In this document: positions 33,248-42,507 of the stretch, piece by piece
Numbering within the stretch: the stretch's first letter is position 1
Layout of the letters: each line of letters begins with the position of its first letter
Assembly: GCF_008831075.1 (NCBI RefSeq)
Contig: NZ_WBJX01000007.1
Location: forward strand, 62,001 to 126,000
DNA: 64,000 nt
Direction of reading: 5' to 3'
DNA from: Pseudoclavibacter terrae
Lineage (GTDB): Bacteria > Actinomycetota > Actinomycetes > Actinomycetales > Microbacteriaceae
Notes under the pieces: generated by a model
Told to the model about the DNA's origin: nothing
The model's database searches: none
Seen by the model: the letters and a program-made list of their open reading frames with translations, nothing else
Program-made: the position numbers and the translations under genes

Positions 33248-33906
33248 TGGCGTCGCAGTTCTCCTCCTGGGACTCGTACTTCTGGGAGCCGGGCGGCCCC
33301 GTGCTGCGCAACCTCTACGGAGAGCGCGACGGGGCCGTCTTGGCGCAGCGCGAGTATGCCGAGACGGGCAAGCAGCAAGCGAAGATCGAGCTGGGCATGA
33401 CGCCGATCCCGAAGACATACGACGCCGAGCACCTGCGCGCGATCCACAAGCAGCTCTTCGGGAACGTCTACGAGTGGGCGGGAGAGTACCGCACGGTCGG
33501 CATCCGGAGGAACCTCAGCGAGTTCGCCCACCCGGCCGACGTCCCGCAGTACCTCAGTGATGCCAACCGGATCATTCGCGGGGCCGACTGGCCGACGATG
33601 GATCGCGACCAGTTCGCCGCGGCGGCTGCCGAGGTCTATGCCTACGTCAACCAGGCGCACCCGTTCCGCGAGGGCAATGGCCGGTCGGGCAAGTTGTTCA
33701 TGCAGCACGTCTCCGAGCTGAGCCCGTTCCGCATCGACTACAGCCCCGCCGTGTCGGGCGTGAGTCCCGAGCTGTGGAACCAGGCGTCGATGCTCTCTGG
33801 TCCCGATCGCGGCAGCTACGCGCCGCAGCCCGCGTCGCTCGTGCCGGTGTTCCGAGCGATGGCCGTGAAGCGGCCCGGGCAGAGCTACGACGTCGACCGA
33901 GGCTGA
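33247..33906 (+). CDS. Fic family protein (AMP-transferase toxin)
   Basis: A 219-residue Fic enzyme that would transfer AMP from ATP to a target protein. The active-site loop HPFREGNGRSGK lies at residues 138-149, with catalytic His138. The last position is Lys where the usual consensus HPFx(D/E)GNGRxxR has Arg. The flap and target-docking region (YEWAGEYRTVGI) is present near residue 75. No inhibitory motif is visible inside the protein, consistent with control by the separate antitoxin upstream. Confidence 0.9.
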   Translation: MASQFSSWDSYFWEPGGPVLRNLYGERDGAVLAQREYAETGKQQAKIELGMTPIPKTYDAEHLRAIHKQLFGNVYEWAGEYRTVGIRRNLSEFAHPADVPQYLSDANRIIRGADWPTMDRDQFAAAAAEVYAYVNQAHPFREGNGRSGKLFMQHVSELSPFRIDYSPAVSGVSPELWNQASMLSGPDRGSYAPQPASLVPVFRAMAVKRPGQSYDVDRG

Positions 33907-33920
33907 GAGGAAGAGGCAGC

Positions 33921-34514
33921 ATGAGCAACATCGTTGGCTACGCGCGAGTGTCTAGGCACGATCAGGACCCGGCCGCCCAGGAGGCCGAGTTGCGAGCAGC
34001 GGGAGCTGCGAGAGTGTTCGTGGATCACGGCGAATCGAGCCGCGTCGCGGAGCGGCCGCAGTGGCTCGCCTGCCTCGACTACTTGCAGGAGGGTGACACC
34101 CTCATGGTGCGCCGCCTCGACCGCATCGCGGGCAGCGAGACGATGGCCGTTCAAGCCATCAGTGAGCTGCACGATCGCGGCATCAACATCAAGAGCCTCA
34201 CTGAGCCCGACATTGACACGACCACGCCGATGGGGCACGCGTTGTTCGGCATCGTCGCCGTGTTCGCGCAGCTTCGTGTGGACACGATTCGGGAGAACAC
34301 ACAGCGCGGGCTCGCGCATGCGCGAGCCCAGGGCCGCGTCGGCGGCCGCCCGTCTGTGATGACGCCTGAGCGCACGACTGAGGCGGTACGGATGCGCAGG
34401 GAAGGTCACAGCATCGCCGAGATCGCGCGCCTGCTCAGCGTGGGCTCGTCATCGGTATCGCGGGCGCTCGGGCGCGTCGACAGAGAGACGGCGTCGCGCG
34501 CGTCGCAAACGTAG
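33921..34514 (+). CDS. serine recombinase (resolvase/invertase family)
   Basis: A 197-residue small serine recombinase. The catalytic Ser11 lies in YARVSRHDQD. The conserved arginine region is LMVRRLDRIAGS, the long E-helix follows, and a C-terminal helix-turn-helix (EIARLLSVGSSSVSRAL) binds the recombination site. Small resolvases of this size come from transposons and plasmids. It starts 14 bases after fic, so Fic pair and recombinase probably moved as one cassette. No transposase or terminal repeats were found. Confidence 0.9.
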   Translation: MSNIVGYARVSRHDQDPAAQEAELRAAGAARVFVDHGESSRVAERPQWLACLDYLQEGDTLMVRRLDRIAGSETMAVQAISELHDRGINIKSLTEPDIDTTTPMGHALFGIVAVFAQLRVDTIRENTQRGLAHARAQGRVGGRPSVMTPERTTEAVRMRREGHSIAEIARLLSVGSSSVSRALGRVDRETASRASQT

Positions 34515-34673
34515 ATCGTCTGGTGTCACAGCCCACTTCTCGCAGCTCGTCGACGGAGCATCCGACCGACCGTTCGACCGCGCCGCCCAGCGCTTTGCCG
34601 CCTCATATTCGGCGGCTGCGACCGGCGCGCAGCCTCCCTCGACTCCAGCACTGACAATGAGGATGCACTTTTC

Positions 34674-34689
34674 GTGCAGTATTCTGCAC
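34674..34689. promoter_or_regulatory. inverted repeat at the XRE-cupin gene start
   Basis: GTGCA-gtattc-TGCAC directly precedes the likely start at 34692, a likely autoregulatory operator for the encoded regulator. Confidence 0.55.
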
Positions 34690-34691
34690 TC

Positions 34692-35312
34692 ATGGATGAG
34701 AGCACCGCGCACCTCGCGAGCGCCATCGGCGTGCGCGCGCGCCAGGAACGCCAGGTCAGGGGATGGACGCTCGAACAGCTTGCCGAGCTGGCCAGCGTGA
34801 GCCGGAGGACTCTGGTCAACATCGAGCAGGGGTCGGCGAATCCGAGCATCGGCACGCTGCTCCGCCTCAGCGACACACTCGGAGTCGAGCTCGCCGCGCT
34901 CGTCGAGCAACCAGATGCGGCGGTCGCGTTGAAGGTCACACCCGCCGGGGAAGGCGCGGCGCTCTGGAGAGGCCGGCGGGGCGGCAGCGGGGTCCTGCTC
35001 TCCACGACGAAGGCGCCGAACGTGGTCGAGCTCTGGGAGTGGACCATGGAGGTCGGCGAGCGCCACGAGAGCGAAGCGCACGCCATCGGCACCCGCGAGC
35101 TGGCGCAGGTCCATGCCGGGGAGGTCACCTTCACGACGGGCTCCGAGCGGGCAACCCTCGGACCGGGTGACGCGATCACGTTCGTCGGCGATGCTCCGCA
35201 CAGCTACGCCAACTCGGGCCGGACGCCCGCCACATTCACCCTCACCGTGTTCGAACCGGGCGTCGGCTCGAACACGGGAGGCGCCCCGCTCACCACCAAC
35301 GACAGGACGTGA
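34692..35312 (+). CDS. XRE family regulator with cupin domain
   Basis: A 206-residue two-domain regulator. The N-terminal XRE helix-turn-helix (LEQLAELASVSRRTLVNIEQG) is followed by a C-terminal cupin with HESEAHAIGTRELAQVHAGE and LGPGDAITFVGDAPHSYAN, which probably senses a small ligand. I use the ATG at 34692. The ATG at 34674 would translate through the inverted repeat. The stop overlaps or nearly touches the DHDPS-family gene, so it probably controls that operon. Confidence 0.88.
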   Translation: MDESTAHLASAIGVRARQERQVRGWTLEQLAELASVSRRTLVNIEQGSANPSIGTLLRLSDTLGVELAALVEQPDAAVALKVTPAGEGAALWRGRRGGSGVLLSTTKAPNVVELWEWTMEVGERHESEAHAIGTRELAQVHAGEVTFTTGSERATLGPGDAITFVGDAPHSYANSGRTPATFTLTVFEPGVGSNTGGAPLTTNDRT

Positions 35313-35314
35313 CC

Positions 35315-36208
35315 ATGTTCACCGGACTCAGCGCATTTCCCCTGACACCGCTTCGCGACGACGTCATCGACCTCGCCGCGTTCGAGGGACTCGTCGCCCG
35401 ACTCGTCGAGGCGAAGGTCGACTCGGTCACGGCTCTCGGGTCGACGGGCTCCTACGCCTACCTGGATCGGAGTGAGCGTCGGCAGGTCACCGAGGCGGCG
35501 ATCGCCGCAGCGGGACCGGTGCCGGTCATCGTCGGCATCGGGGCGCTGCGCACGTCTCAGGTGCGAGCCCTCGCCGAGGACGCGCAGGATGCGGGTGCCG
35601 CTGGCGTGCTGCTCGCCCCGCTGACCTATCAGAAGCACACCGAGGACGACGTCTTCGGCCTGTACGAGGACGTCACGGCTGACCTCTCCGTTCCGCTGGT
35701 CGTCTACGACAACCCGGGCACCACCCATTTCACGTTCTCGGACGAGCTGTACGGGCGCATCGCGGAACTCCCGAACGTGGCATCGATCAAGATCCCCGCG
35801 ATCCCGGCCGACCCTGCCAGCGCTGCCGCACGCGTCGACGCGATCCGAGCCCGCGTCCCAGCGCAGGTCACCATCGGCATCTCAGGGGATAGCGCTGCGC
35901 AGACCGGCCTCAGCGCTGGTTGCGACGTCTGGTACTCGGTGATTGGCGGCACCCTCCCGCAGCTCGCGACAGCCATCGCGCGGCCCGCCTTGGCCGGCGA
36001 CGTCGACGCCGCGCGCGCAGCATCCAACCGCCACCAGCCACTCTGGGATGCCTTCGCGAAGCACGGCAGCCTGCGCGTCACGGCCGCGATCGCCGAGCAT
36101 CTCGGGCTCGTCACCAGGAGCAGTCTGCCCCGCCCGATCCTCGGTCTCAGCACCGAAGAGCGCCTAGACGTAGCGAAACTCGTCACAGACCTCGGCCTCC
36201 AGAACTGA
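35315..36208 (+). CDS. dihydrodipicolinate synthase / N-acetylneuraminate lyase family protein
   Basis: A 297-residue (beta/alpha)8 Schiff-base aldolase. The active-site Tyr131 (VVYDNPGTTHF) and Lys159 (ASIKIPAI) are at the expected spacing. It also has GSTGSYAYLDRSER, where DHDPS proper has the GTTGE motif. The family condenses or cleaves pyruvate with aldehydes. A separate housekeeping dapA is expected elsewhere, and the link to an XRE-cupin regulator and MFS transporter points to a catabolic aldolase. A GTG at 35309 is an alternative start. Confidence 0.87.
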   Translation: MFTGLSAFPLTPLRDDVIDLAAFEGLVARLVEAKVDSVTALGSTGSYAYLDRSERRQVTEAAIAAAGPVPVIVGIGALRTSQVRALAEDAQDAGAAGVLLAPLTYQKHTEDDVFGLYEDVTADLSVPLVVYDNPGTTHFTFSDELYGRIAELPNVASIKIPAIPADPASAAARVDAIRARVPAQVTIGISGDSAAQTGLSAGCDVWYSVIGGTLPQLATAIARPALAGDVDAARAASNRHQPLWDAFAKHGSLRVTAAIAEHLGLVTRSSLPRPILGLSTEERLDVAKLVTDLGLQN

Positions 36209-36212
36209 CGCG

Positions 36213-37433
36213 ATGACCGACGACACCTCCGCCGCGCGTCCGAGATGGGGGCTGACCCGCTACGTCACCGCCGCCACGCTCGCCCGCAGCGCCGACGGCG
36301 GGGGCGTCGTCGCCATCGTGCTCATCGTCACCGCGAGCGGCGCCCCGGGCTGGCTTGCAGGCGTCCTCGGCGCGAGCCTGACGGCCCCGCACCTGCTCGG
36401 CCCGCTCATCGCCCGCCGCCTGGATACGGCGCGCGATGGCCGAAACGTCATCGCCATCGCCTGCGTCGTCCACGGCGCAACGCTCGCAGCCGCCGTGCTC
36501 CTGTATCCGCTGACCTGGGCCATCGTCCCCGCGGGGCTCCTGGCGCTCTCCGGCCTCTTCGGCCCCTTTCTCACCGGTGGCATCAGCAGCCGCCTCCCCG
36601 CGATCGCGGGGGTGGATCGGGTGAGCCAGCGACGCGCCCAAGGATGGGATGTGGCCACCTACGGTCTTGGTGGCACGCTCGGGCCCAGCGTCGTGGCGGC
36701 CATCGCAGCCTGGTCGACGCCGACCGCGGCCGCGCTCGTGCTCGCCGCGGGCACGTTCGTCGCGGCAGTGCTCGTGCGATTCCTCCCACCTGCGCCCGCA
36801 GCCGGTGCAGGAGCAGATGTCCCCCGGCCATTCCGGACCCTCCGCCTCATGCTTCGGTCCGGCCGACTCCGCCGCACGCTCTCGCTGACCGTGATCGTCG
36901 CATTCTCCGTCGCGACCCTGCCGATCGTCGCGGTCGCCAGCACGGCCACCCTCGACACCGCGGCCTCCGCAGCCGCAGTCCTCACCGCCGCGTACGGAGT
37001 CGGCAACCTTCTGGGTTCCGCCGGCGTGACGATCCGCCCCCTGCGAGGGGAGGCGGATGCCCTCCTGCCAAAGCTCGCCGCAGCGACCGCACTCGGTCTG
37101 CTCGCCGTGATGCTATCGCCCAGCTTCTGGTTCTCGGTGGCCGCGTACGCCGCGGTCGGCGTCGCGAACGCCTGCTTCTTCGCGGCGACGCTCGCAGCCC
37201 GGAGCGAGTACTCGCCACCGGAGGCCCGCGGCCAGGTGTTCGTCTGGGTCGGTGCGCTCAAGATCACCGCCGGATCGGCTGGGACGGCCGCCACGGGAGC
37301 CATCATCGGGGTTGCCGCGGCGCTGCCGCTGCTCGGCGTCATCGTGGCCATCTTCGTCGCCAGCGCCGTCGCGGTGCTGGAACGAGTCCGGGAGTCACGT
37401 CGCCGCCTGCGCGCCGGTCACGACGCCGGCTGA
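36213..37433 (+). CDS. MFS transporter
   Basis: A 406-residue membrane protein with about 12 hydrophobic segments and a central basic loop (FRTLRLMLRSGRLRRTL), fitting the major facilitator superfamily. The substrate is unknown. It starts 4 bases after the aldolase stop and completes a three-gene operon. The gene ends 12 bases before the convergent TetR gene. Confidence 0.83.
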   Translation: MTDDTSAARPRWGLTRYVTAATLARSADGGGVVAIVLIVTASGAPGWLAGVLGASLTAPHLLGPLIARRLDTARDGRNVIAIACVVHGATLAAAVLLYPLTWAIVPAGLLALSGLFGPFLTGGISSRLPAIAGVDRVSQRRAQGWDVATYGLGGTLGPSVVAAIAAWSTPTAAALVLAAGTFVAAVLVRFLPPAPAAGAGADVPRPFRTLRLMLRSGRLRRTLSLTVIVAFSVATLPIVAVASTATLDTAASAAAVLTAAYGVGNLLGSAGVTIRPLRGEADALLPKLAAATALGLLAVMLSPSFWFSVAAYAAVGVANACFFAATLAARSEYSPPEARGQVFVWVGALKITAGSAGTAATGAIIGVAAALPLLGVIVAIFVASAVAVLERVRESRRRLRAGHDAG

Positions 37434-37445
37434 GCGAGTCCGAGC

Positions 37446-38069
37446 TCAGAGTCGTTCGGTCACGTACGACTGCAGCTGCACGCGGAACGCTCCTACCGCA
37501 TCCACGTCGGACGCCAGGAGCCACTGCTGCGTCAGCCCCGCCCTGAGGCCGGCGATCTGGACGGCCGCGAGCTCCAGCGGCACGTCGGCGCGAGCGTACA
37601 GCCCTCTCTCCTGCAGGTCCGTGAGCGCGTCGAACGCCGTCGAACGCAGGAACTCGTACCAGCGCGCTATCGAGGCGTGTGCTGGATGCGTGGGAGCTAG
37701 CGCTTCGGCCGACACGATGCTGAACATCAGAAGTCCCTCTGGCTTGGCGACGTCGCGAGTGGCGAGCGCAAGTAGCCCCCGCAGGTAGGAGAGCCCGGTG
37801 GAGAAGTCGAGGCCGACCTCCGCGGCGGCGCGCTGACCGCGGCGCTCGAGGAGCGTCTCGAGCAGCACGGCCTTGTCCGGGAAGTGGTGGAGCACACCGG
37901 TGTGGGACATGCCCGCCTCGACGGCGATCTCGCGGATCGATGCCGCGTTGAAGCCCTTGACCGTGAACACACGCGTCGCCGCATCCAGGATCTCGTCGCG
38001 TCGCGGATGCGGGGTGACGTCCCGTCGCGAGTACCGCGGGACGGAGCTGTCGCTGAGGCCTGGAGGCAT
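37446..38069 (-). CDS. TetR/AcrR family regulator divergent from GH106 gene B
   Basis: A 207-residue regulator. The helix-turn-helix is around residues 30-55 (NAASIREIAVEAGMSHTGVLHHFPDKAVLLETLL), followed by a helical ligand domain. I place the start at 38069 because the longer frame (38102) would begin inside the CCTAACACGTGTTAGG palindrome. It is transcribed divergently from the GH106 gene at 38233, and is the natural repressor of that gene. Confidence 0.88.
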   Translation of the reverse strand: MPPGLSDSSVPRYSRRDVTPHPRRDEILDAATRVFTVKGFNAASIREIAVEAGMSHTGVLHHFPDKAVLLETLLERRGQRAAAEVGLDFSTGLSYLRGLLALATRDVAKPEGLLMFSIVSAEALAPTHPAHASIARWYEFLRSTAFDALTDLQERGLYARADVPLELAAVQIAGLRAGLTQQWLLASDVDAVGAFRVQLQSYVTERL

Positions 38070-38094
38070 GTCCTCATTGTCTCTTGCCGCGTTC

Positions 38095-38110
38095 CCTAAC
38101 ACGTGTTAGG
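38095..38110. promoter_or_regulatory. perfect TetR-type operator
   Basis: CCTAACACGTGTTAGG is a perfect 16-base palindrome 26 bases upstream of the TetR start and 123 bases upstream of the GH106 gene. Confidence 0.82.
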
Positions 38111-38118
38111 TTCACCCG

Positions 38119-38130
38119 TGAATCGATTCA
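38119..38130. promoter_or_regulatory. LacI-type operator upstream of GH106 gene B
   Basis: TGAATCGATTCA is a perfect 12-base palindrome, 8 bases downstream of the TetR operator. It is the symmetrical form of the sites at 22200 and 24656. Confidence 0.78.
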
Positions 38131-38232
38131 ATCGAAGCGGTTCGCGCCGCACACCGCAGCTCTCCCCCACGGTGTGCGCCCGCGCGACAGTTCACACCCC
38201 GTCATTGGCAAAGATGCCAGAGAGGTCCAAAG

Positions 38233-41200
38233 ATGAACGATCAACGAAGAAGAGGTCGACGGGCGCTTGCGCTCGGGGCGGCCTTCTCCGTGGCCTGCAC
38301 GCTCGCGGTCGCGGGCCCCGCCATCGGAGATGAGCACTCCACGACGACCAGTGCCATCGACCCCACCGAGTTCGCCGAGCCGGGCGTCGACTTCCGGCCC
38401 GGTGTGCGCTGGTGGTGGCCGGGCAACGCGGCCAGCCAGGAGGACCTGCTCGCCCAGGTCGACTACCTGCACGAGAACGGCTTCGGCGCGGTCGAGATCG
38501 TCGCCTTCTCCAAGGGATTCCTCACCGAGGAGGGCATCGCCGGCAACGGAGGCAACGGCGGTTCGATCTACGACGCCGCCCCGGGTCACGACACCGAGGC
38601 GATCCTCGGCTACGAGTCGCCCGAGTACTTCGCGAAGCTCGACGCGGTCGTCGCCCGCGCCAACGAGCTCGGCATCACGGTCGACCTCAACATCGGCAGC
38701 GGATACCTGGCGAGCGACGACTCCATCGGCCTCGAGGACAGCCAGAACACGATGGCGCTCGGCCGCGCGACCGTTCGCGTGGACGCCGCGGGCACCCTCA
38801 CCCTCGTGTCCGGCGACGTGTCGGTCCCCTCGGGGACGGGACCTGTCTCACTCGGCATCCCGAAGCCGGAGGTCAGCCCGCTCTTCGCGTCCGAGAAGTT
38901 CGGCTTCGACTTCGGCGAGTGGGACCCGGCGAACGTCCACCTCAACTCGGTCATGCTCGCCCCGATCACCGGCCAGGGAGCCGACCTGACCACGGCCAAC
39001 CAGACACTCACCTCAGATCTCAGCGCCGTCAAGACCTACGAGCAGCAGCCAGTCCTCGATCTCGACGCGGCCCAGCTCTCCTACCCGAGCGACGGGCAGA
39101 CGACCTTCGGCGTCGACACCTCGAAGCTCGAAGCCGGCGACTACGAGGTCGTCGCGCTCTACAGCGCCGCGACGGGCGCCTACGGCTTCAACTCGATCAT
39201 CGAGAACACGACGACCGACAAGCGCAACTACGTCGTCGACCACCTCAACCCGGTCGCCATCACGAAGCTCGTCGACGGCTGGCTCGGCGAAGCGGCGCTG
39301 AACGACATCGTCGAGTCGCGCGACATCCGCGCCGCCTTCAACGACAGCTACGAGTTCTACACCGACCGCCACTACAACGACCTCATTCAGGCCGCGGCGG
39401 AGTCGCAGGAGCTGCTCGGCTACGACATCACCCCGTACCTCCCCTCCCTCTACTCGCTCTACCAGGACTCGTTCCTCATCGACGGCACCCCGACGGTCAA
39501 GCCCGAGTACGCGGCCCTCGGGATGCAGACCCCCGAGGTCAGCCGCTTCGGCGGCGGCAGCGGAGTCCCGCTCCTCGCCACGAACCTCAGCGAGGAGGAA
39601 TCGCAGCGCATCGTGCACGACTACGGCGTGCTCCTCAACGACTCGTTCCTGCAGGGCCTCGAGGCCTTCTCGACGACGCTCGGCGAGTACGGCATCGACT
39701 ACCGCCAGCAGGCGTACAACCCGCCCATCGACACCCTCAAGTCGTCGCAGTACGTCGACATCCCCGAGACCGAGGGGCTCGACGAGTACTCGCTGAAGCG
39801 CGTCGCATCCGGAGCGCACCTCTACGGCAAGAACCTCGTCACCTCCGAGGTCTTCACGCTGGGTTCGGTGCCGTTCCAGATCACGCCCGAGTTCATGAAG
39901 CAGGGCTACGACCTCATGGCCACGAGCGGCGTGAACAACTTCTTCTACCACGGCCTCAGCGCCACCTACAGCGGCAACGACGACCCCGCCTTCACCTCCG
40001 ACGACAACCTCTACGCCGAGGAGGGCTGGCGCGCCTGGCCCACGATCGGCGTCGAGATGGCCGACACCGCGGGCATCGCCGACTACTACGCGTCGATGAA
40101 CTCCTACGCCTCGCGTGCGAACTACCTGATGCAGTCCGGCACCAACAGCAGCGACGTCGCCATCTACATGCCGCTCTTCGGCGCTCTCGCCAGTGGTGGC
40201 GGATTCGGCGGCGGCTCCACGCCGCTCGCATCCGTCACCACGGCCCAGGCGAACGGCTGGGCGTGGGATGCGATCAACGACGACACGATCCAGACCGGCC
40301 TCAGCTGGGACGGCTCGCACCTCGTCGCGAACGGCGGCAACGCATCCTTCGACGCCATGCTCGTCGAGAGCGGCACCGTGCCGCTCGAGACGATGCAGGC
40401 GCTGCAGAAGCTCAAGGACGCGGGCGCTCCGATCGTCTTCGTGGGCACCGCTCCCGCCGCGCAGCCCGGTTACGCCGGCGGCGACTACGCAGCCCTGGAC
40501 GCACAGGTCGGCGAGATCGCCGCGGCCATGGGCGGCGCCGTCGATGCGGCTGCCGTCCCCGCGGCCCTCGCGGCCTCGGTTGACGCGCCCATCTCCTACG
40601 AGGAGAACACGGACGTCCGCTTCGGGCGCCGCGCGCTCCCGACCGGAGGCGAGCTCGCCTACGTGCGCAACACCTCCACGGAAGCGGCCACGGGTGTGAA
40701 CCTCACCGTCGGCGACGGCCTCGACGCGTGCTGGTGGCTCGACCCGGAGACGGGCGAGATCTTCGACGCGCAGGTCGACGGCAACGTCGTCTCGGCGACG
40801 CTCGACGCGAGCGGAGCGGTCGCCCTGCTCTGCGAGCCAGCCGGCACCGGTATCGCCGACGCCGCCGTCTCCGACGGAAGTCCGTCGTCGATCGACACCA
40901 CCGACCGCGGCGTCGCCCACGAGCTCGGGGCGTTCTCGCTCGAGGTGACGGCCGACAACATCGGCTCGAACGCGCCGGGCGAGGCGAGCACGTCCGAGTA
41001 CACGGGCGAGGTGCTCGGCGACTGGAGCGCCGACGGCTTCCTCGGCAACGAGCTTCGGTACGTCACCGACTCGGGCACCTACCGCACTTCAGTGGAGATT
41101 CCGGATGCAGCCGACCTGCTCGAGGGCGGGGCGGTGCTGAACCTCGGCACCGTGCACAACGCCGCGACGGTGCGCGTGAACCCCGGCACCGAGCACGAGT

Positions 41201-41712
41201 TCGTGACGCAGCTGTACGCCGCGCCCTACGAGGTCGACATCGCGCCGGCGCTCGTGAACGGCTCCAACGTCATCGAGGTCGACGTGCAGCCCGTGCAGAG
41301 CAACCGCCGCGAAGGCCTCAAGGAGCTCTACAACAGCGACCCCACCGCGAACGTGAAGTACCAGGCGTACAACAGCGTGCACGGCGGATCCGGTCTCATC
41401 CCGGCCGGCCTCGTCGGCCCCGTCACGCTGAACAGCGCAGTCGAGAGCATCGCCGAGCCGGAGCCGACCGGCACGACCGAGCCGACGCCGCAGCCGACCT
41501 CGACTGATGGCAGCGGCACGACCGCGCCGACGTCCAGCCCCGGCAGCGGCGGGGGCGGCGGTTCTGACGCTGGCGGCCAGGACGGCGACCTCGCCACGAC
41601 CGGCGTCGACGGCAGCCTCGCCGGCTTCCTCGCGCTCCTCGGGGCTGTCCTCGCAGGCACCGGAGCAGCGTTCCTCATCAAGAAGCGCCGCGGACGCGTG
41701 ACCAGCGAGTAG
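38233..41712 (+). CDS. secreted, sortase-anchored GH106-type glycoside hydrolase, paralogue B
   Basis: A 1159-residue exoenzyme with a signal peptide (about residues 1-32), the GH106-type opening FRPGVRWWWPGNAASQEDL (54-72) and GFGAVEIVAFS. A long alpha/beta catalytic region runs to about residue 800, and a C-terminal jelly-roll-like part contains ADLLEGGAVLNLGTVHNAATVRVN. The Pro/Thr stalk leads to LATTG (1120-1124), a membrane helix and a KKRRGR tail. The anchor is almost identical to those of A and C, although the catalytic part is only distantly similar to theirs. Expression is probably under both the divergent TetR and a LacI-type repressor. It is also possible that it acts on other deoxy-sugar linkages. 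Confidence 0.8.
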   Translation: MNDQRRRGRRALALGAAFSVACTLAVAGPAIGDEHSTTTSAIDPTEFAEPGVDFRPGVRWWWPGNAASQEDLLAQVDYLHENGFGAVEIVAFSKGFLTEEGIAGNGGNGGSIYDAAPGHDTEAILGYESPEYFAKLDAVVARANELGITVDLNIGSGYLASDDSIGLEDSQNTMALGRATVRVDAAGTLTLVSGDVSVPSGTGPVSLGIPKPEVSPLFASEKFGFDFGEWDPANVHLNSVMLAPITGQGADLTTANQTLTSDLSAVKTYEQQPVLDLDAAQLSYPSDGQTTFGVDTSKLEAGDYEVVALYSAATGAYGFNSIIENTTTDKRNYVVDHLNPVAITKLVDGWLGEAALNDIVESRDIRAAFNDSYEFYTDRHYNDLIQAAAESQELLGYDITPYLPSLYSLYQDSFLIDGTPTVKPEYAALGMQTPEVSRFGGGSGVPLLATNLSEEESQRIVHDYGVLLNDSFLQGLEAFSTTLGEYGIDYRQQAYNPPIDTLKSSQYVDIPETEGLDEYSLKRVASGAHLYGKNLVTSEVFTLGSVPFQITPEFMKQGYDLMATSGVNNFFYHGLSATYSGNDDPAFTSDDNLYAEEGWRAWPTIGVEMADTAGIADYYASMNSYASRANYLMQSGTNSSDVAIYMPLFGALASGGGFGGGSTPLASVTTAQANGWAWDAINDDTIQTGLSWDGSHLVANGGNASFDAMLVESGTVPLETMQALQKLKDAGAPIVFVGTAPAAQPGYAGGDYAALDAQVGEIAAAMGGAVDAAAVPAALAASVDAPISYEENTDVRFGRRALPTGGELAYVRNTSTEAATGVNLTVGDGLDACWWLDPETGEIFDAQVDGNVVSATLDASGAVALLCEPAGTGIADAAVSDGSPSSIDTTDRGVAHELGAFSLEVTADNIGSNAPGEASTSEYTGEVLGDWSADGFLGNELRYVTDSGTYRTSVEIPDAADLLEGGAVLNLGTVHNAATVRVNPGTEHEFVTQLYAAPYEVDIAPALVNGSNVIEVDVQPVQSNRREGLKELYNSDPTANVKYQAYNSVHGGSGLIPAGLVGPVTLNSAVESIAEPEPTGTTEPTPQPTSTDGSGTTAPTSSPGSGGGGGSDAGGQDGDLATTGVDGSLAGFLALLGAVLAGTGAAFLIKKRRGRVTSE

Positions 41713-41729
41713 CTCTCGCGCACATCACA

Positions 41730-41777
41730 ACCGCGGCCCCGCGCATCCACCTCACCGTGGCTGCGCGGGGCCGCGGT
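41730..41777 (+). terminator. terminator of GH106 gene B
   Basis: CCGCGGCCCCGCGCATCCAC pairs with GTGGCTGCGCGGGGCCGCGG with one bulged position and a 6-base loop. It lies between the GH106 gene and the next TetR gene. Confidence 0.78.
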
Positions 41778-41803
41778 CGTGCGAGGCCGCTTAGCATGGC
41801 GGG

Positions 41804-42433
41804 GTGGCAACAGAACATCCGGCCAGCAGGAAGCCGAATCGGGCCGGCATCCGGCGGCGGGAGGAGATTCTCGCAAGCGCGGAGCGCCTCGTGCGCGAGC
41901 ACGGTCACCCGCGCGTCTCGCTGCAGATGATCGCGGACGAGGTCGGCATCAGCCAGCCTGCGATCCACCACCACTTCCCCAGTCGCGATGAGCTGTTCGT
42001 CGAACTGCTCAGATACCGCGACGCGCACGCGGTTGAGCTCGTCGAGCCCGATGCGATCGCTGCCCTCCTCAGCGCCGCCAGCAATAGCGCCAAGAGCCGC
42101 CACCTGGCCGCGCTCTTCACCCACTACGCGAGCTCCGCATCAGACGAGCAGCATCCCGCACACGACTACTTCTTCGAGCGCCAGCGTCTGATGGTGCACT
42201 ACTTCACGCTCAGCGCCCAGGCGCGTGCCGCGCATGCCCGGCTCCCTCAGGACTTCGACGCACGACGCGCCGCGACACTCCTGCTGACACTCAGCGATGG
42301 GCTCCTCACCCGTTGGCTCATCGATGCGGATGTCGACATGCGGACCGAACTCGAGCACGCAGTGCATGCTCTCGGCCTTGACGCCTCCGGGGCGGCCGAC
42401 GCCGCGGAAGCCTCTGATGCTCAAACTTCTTGA
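41804..42433 (+). CDS. TetR/AcrR family regulator upstream of GH106 gene C
   Basis: A 209-residue regulator with helix-turn-helix VSLQMIADEVGISQPAIHHHFPSRDEL (about residues 39-63). The start is the GTG at 41804. It is co-directional with GH106 gene C and ends 74 bases before it. An A+T-rich inverted repeat starts at its stop codon. It is likely to control gene C. Confidence 0.87.
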   Translation: MATEHPASRKPNRAGIRRREEILASAERLVREHGHPRVSLQMIADEVGISQPAIHHHFPSRDELFVELLRYRDAHAVELVEPDAIAALLSAASNSAKSRHLAALFTHYASSASDEQHPAHDYFFERQRLMVHYFTLSAQARAAHARLPQDFDARRAATLLLTLSDGLLTRWLIDADVDMRTELEHAVHALGLDASGAADAAEASDAQTS

Positions 42434-42450
42434 TTACTTATAAATAATCA
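42431..42450. promoter_or_regulatory. A+T-rich inverted repeat upstream of GH106 gene C
   Basis: TGATTACTTATAAATAATCA has inverted ends (TGATTA/TAATCA) around an A+T-rich centre that includes a possible -10 element. It overlaps the TetR stop codon and is a candidate TetR operator and promoter for gene C. Confidence 0.6.
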
Positions 42451-42507
42451 GTTACTACTTGATTCGGTCGCTTCACCGAGGCGATGCCGAGTTCAAGGGA
42501 GAACTGC

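Noticed and set aside
34515-34691. Possible tRNA or attachment site after the resolvase
   Set aside because: I looked for a tRNA-like 3' end and direct repeats that would flank an integrated element and saw none in this short gap.
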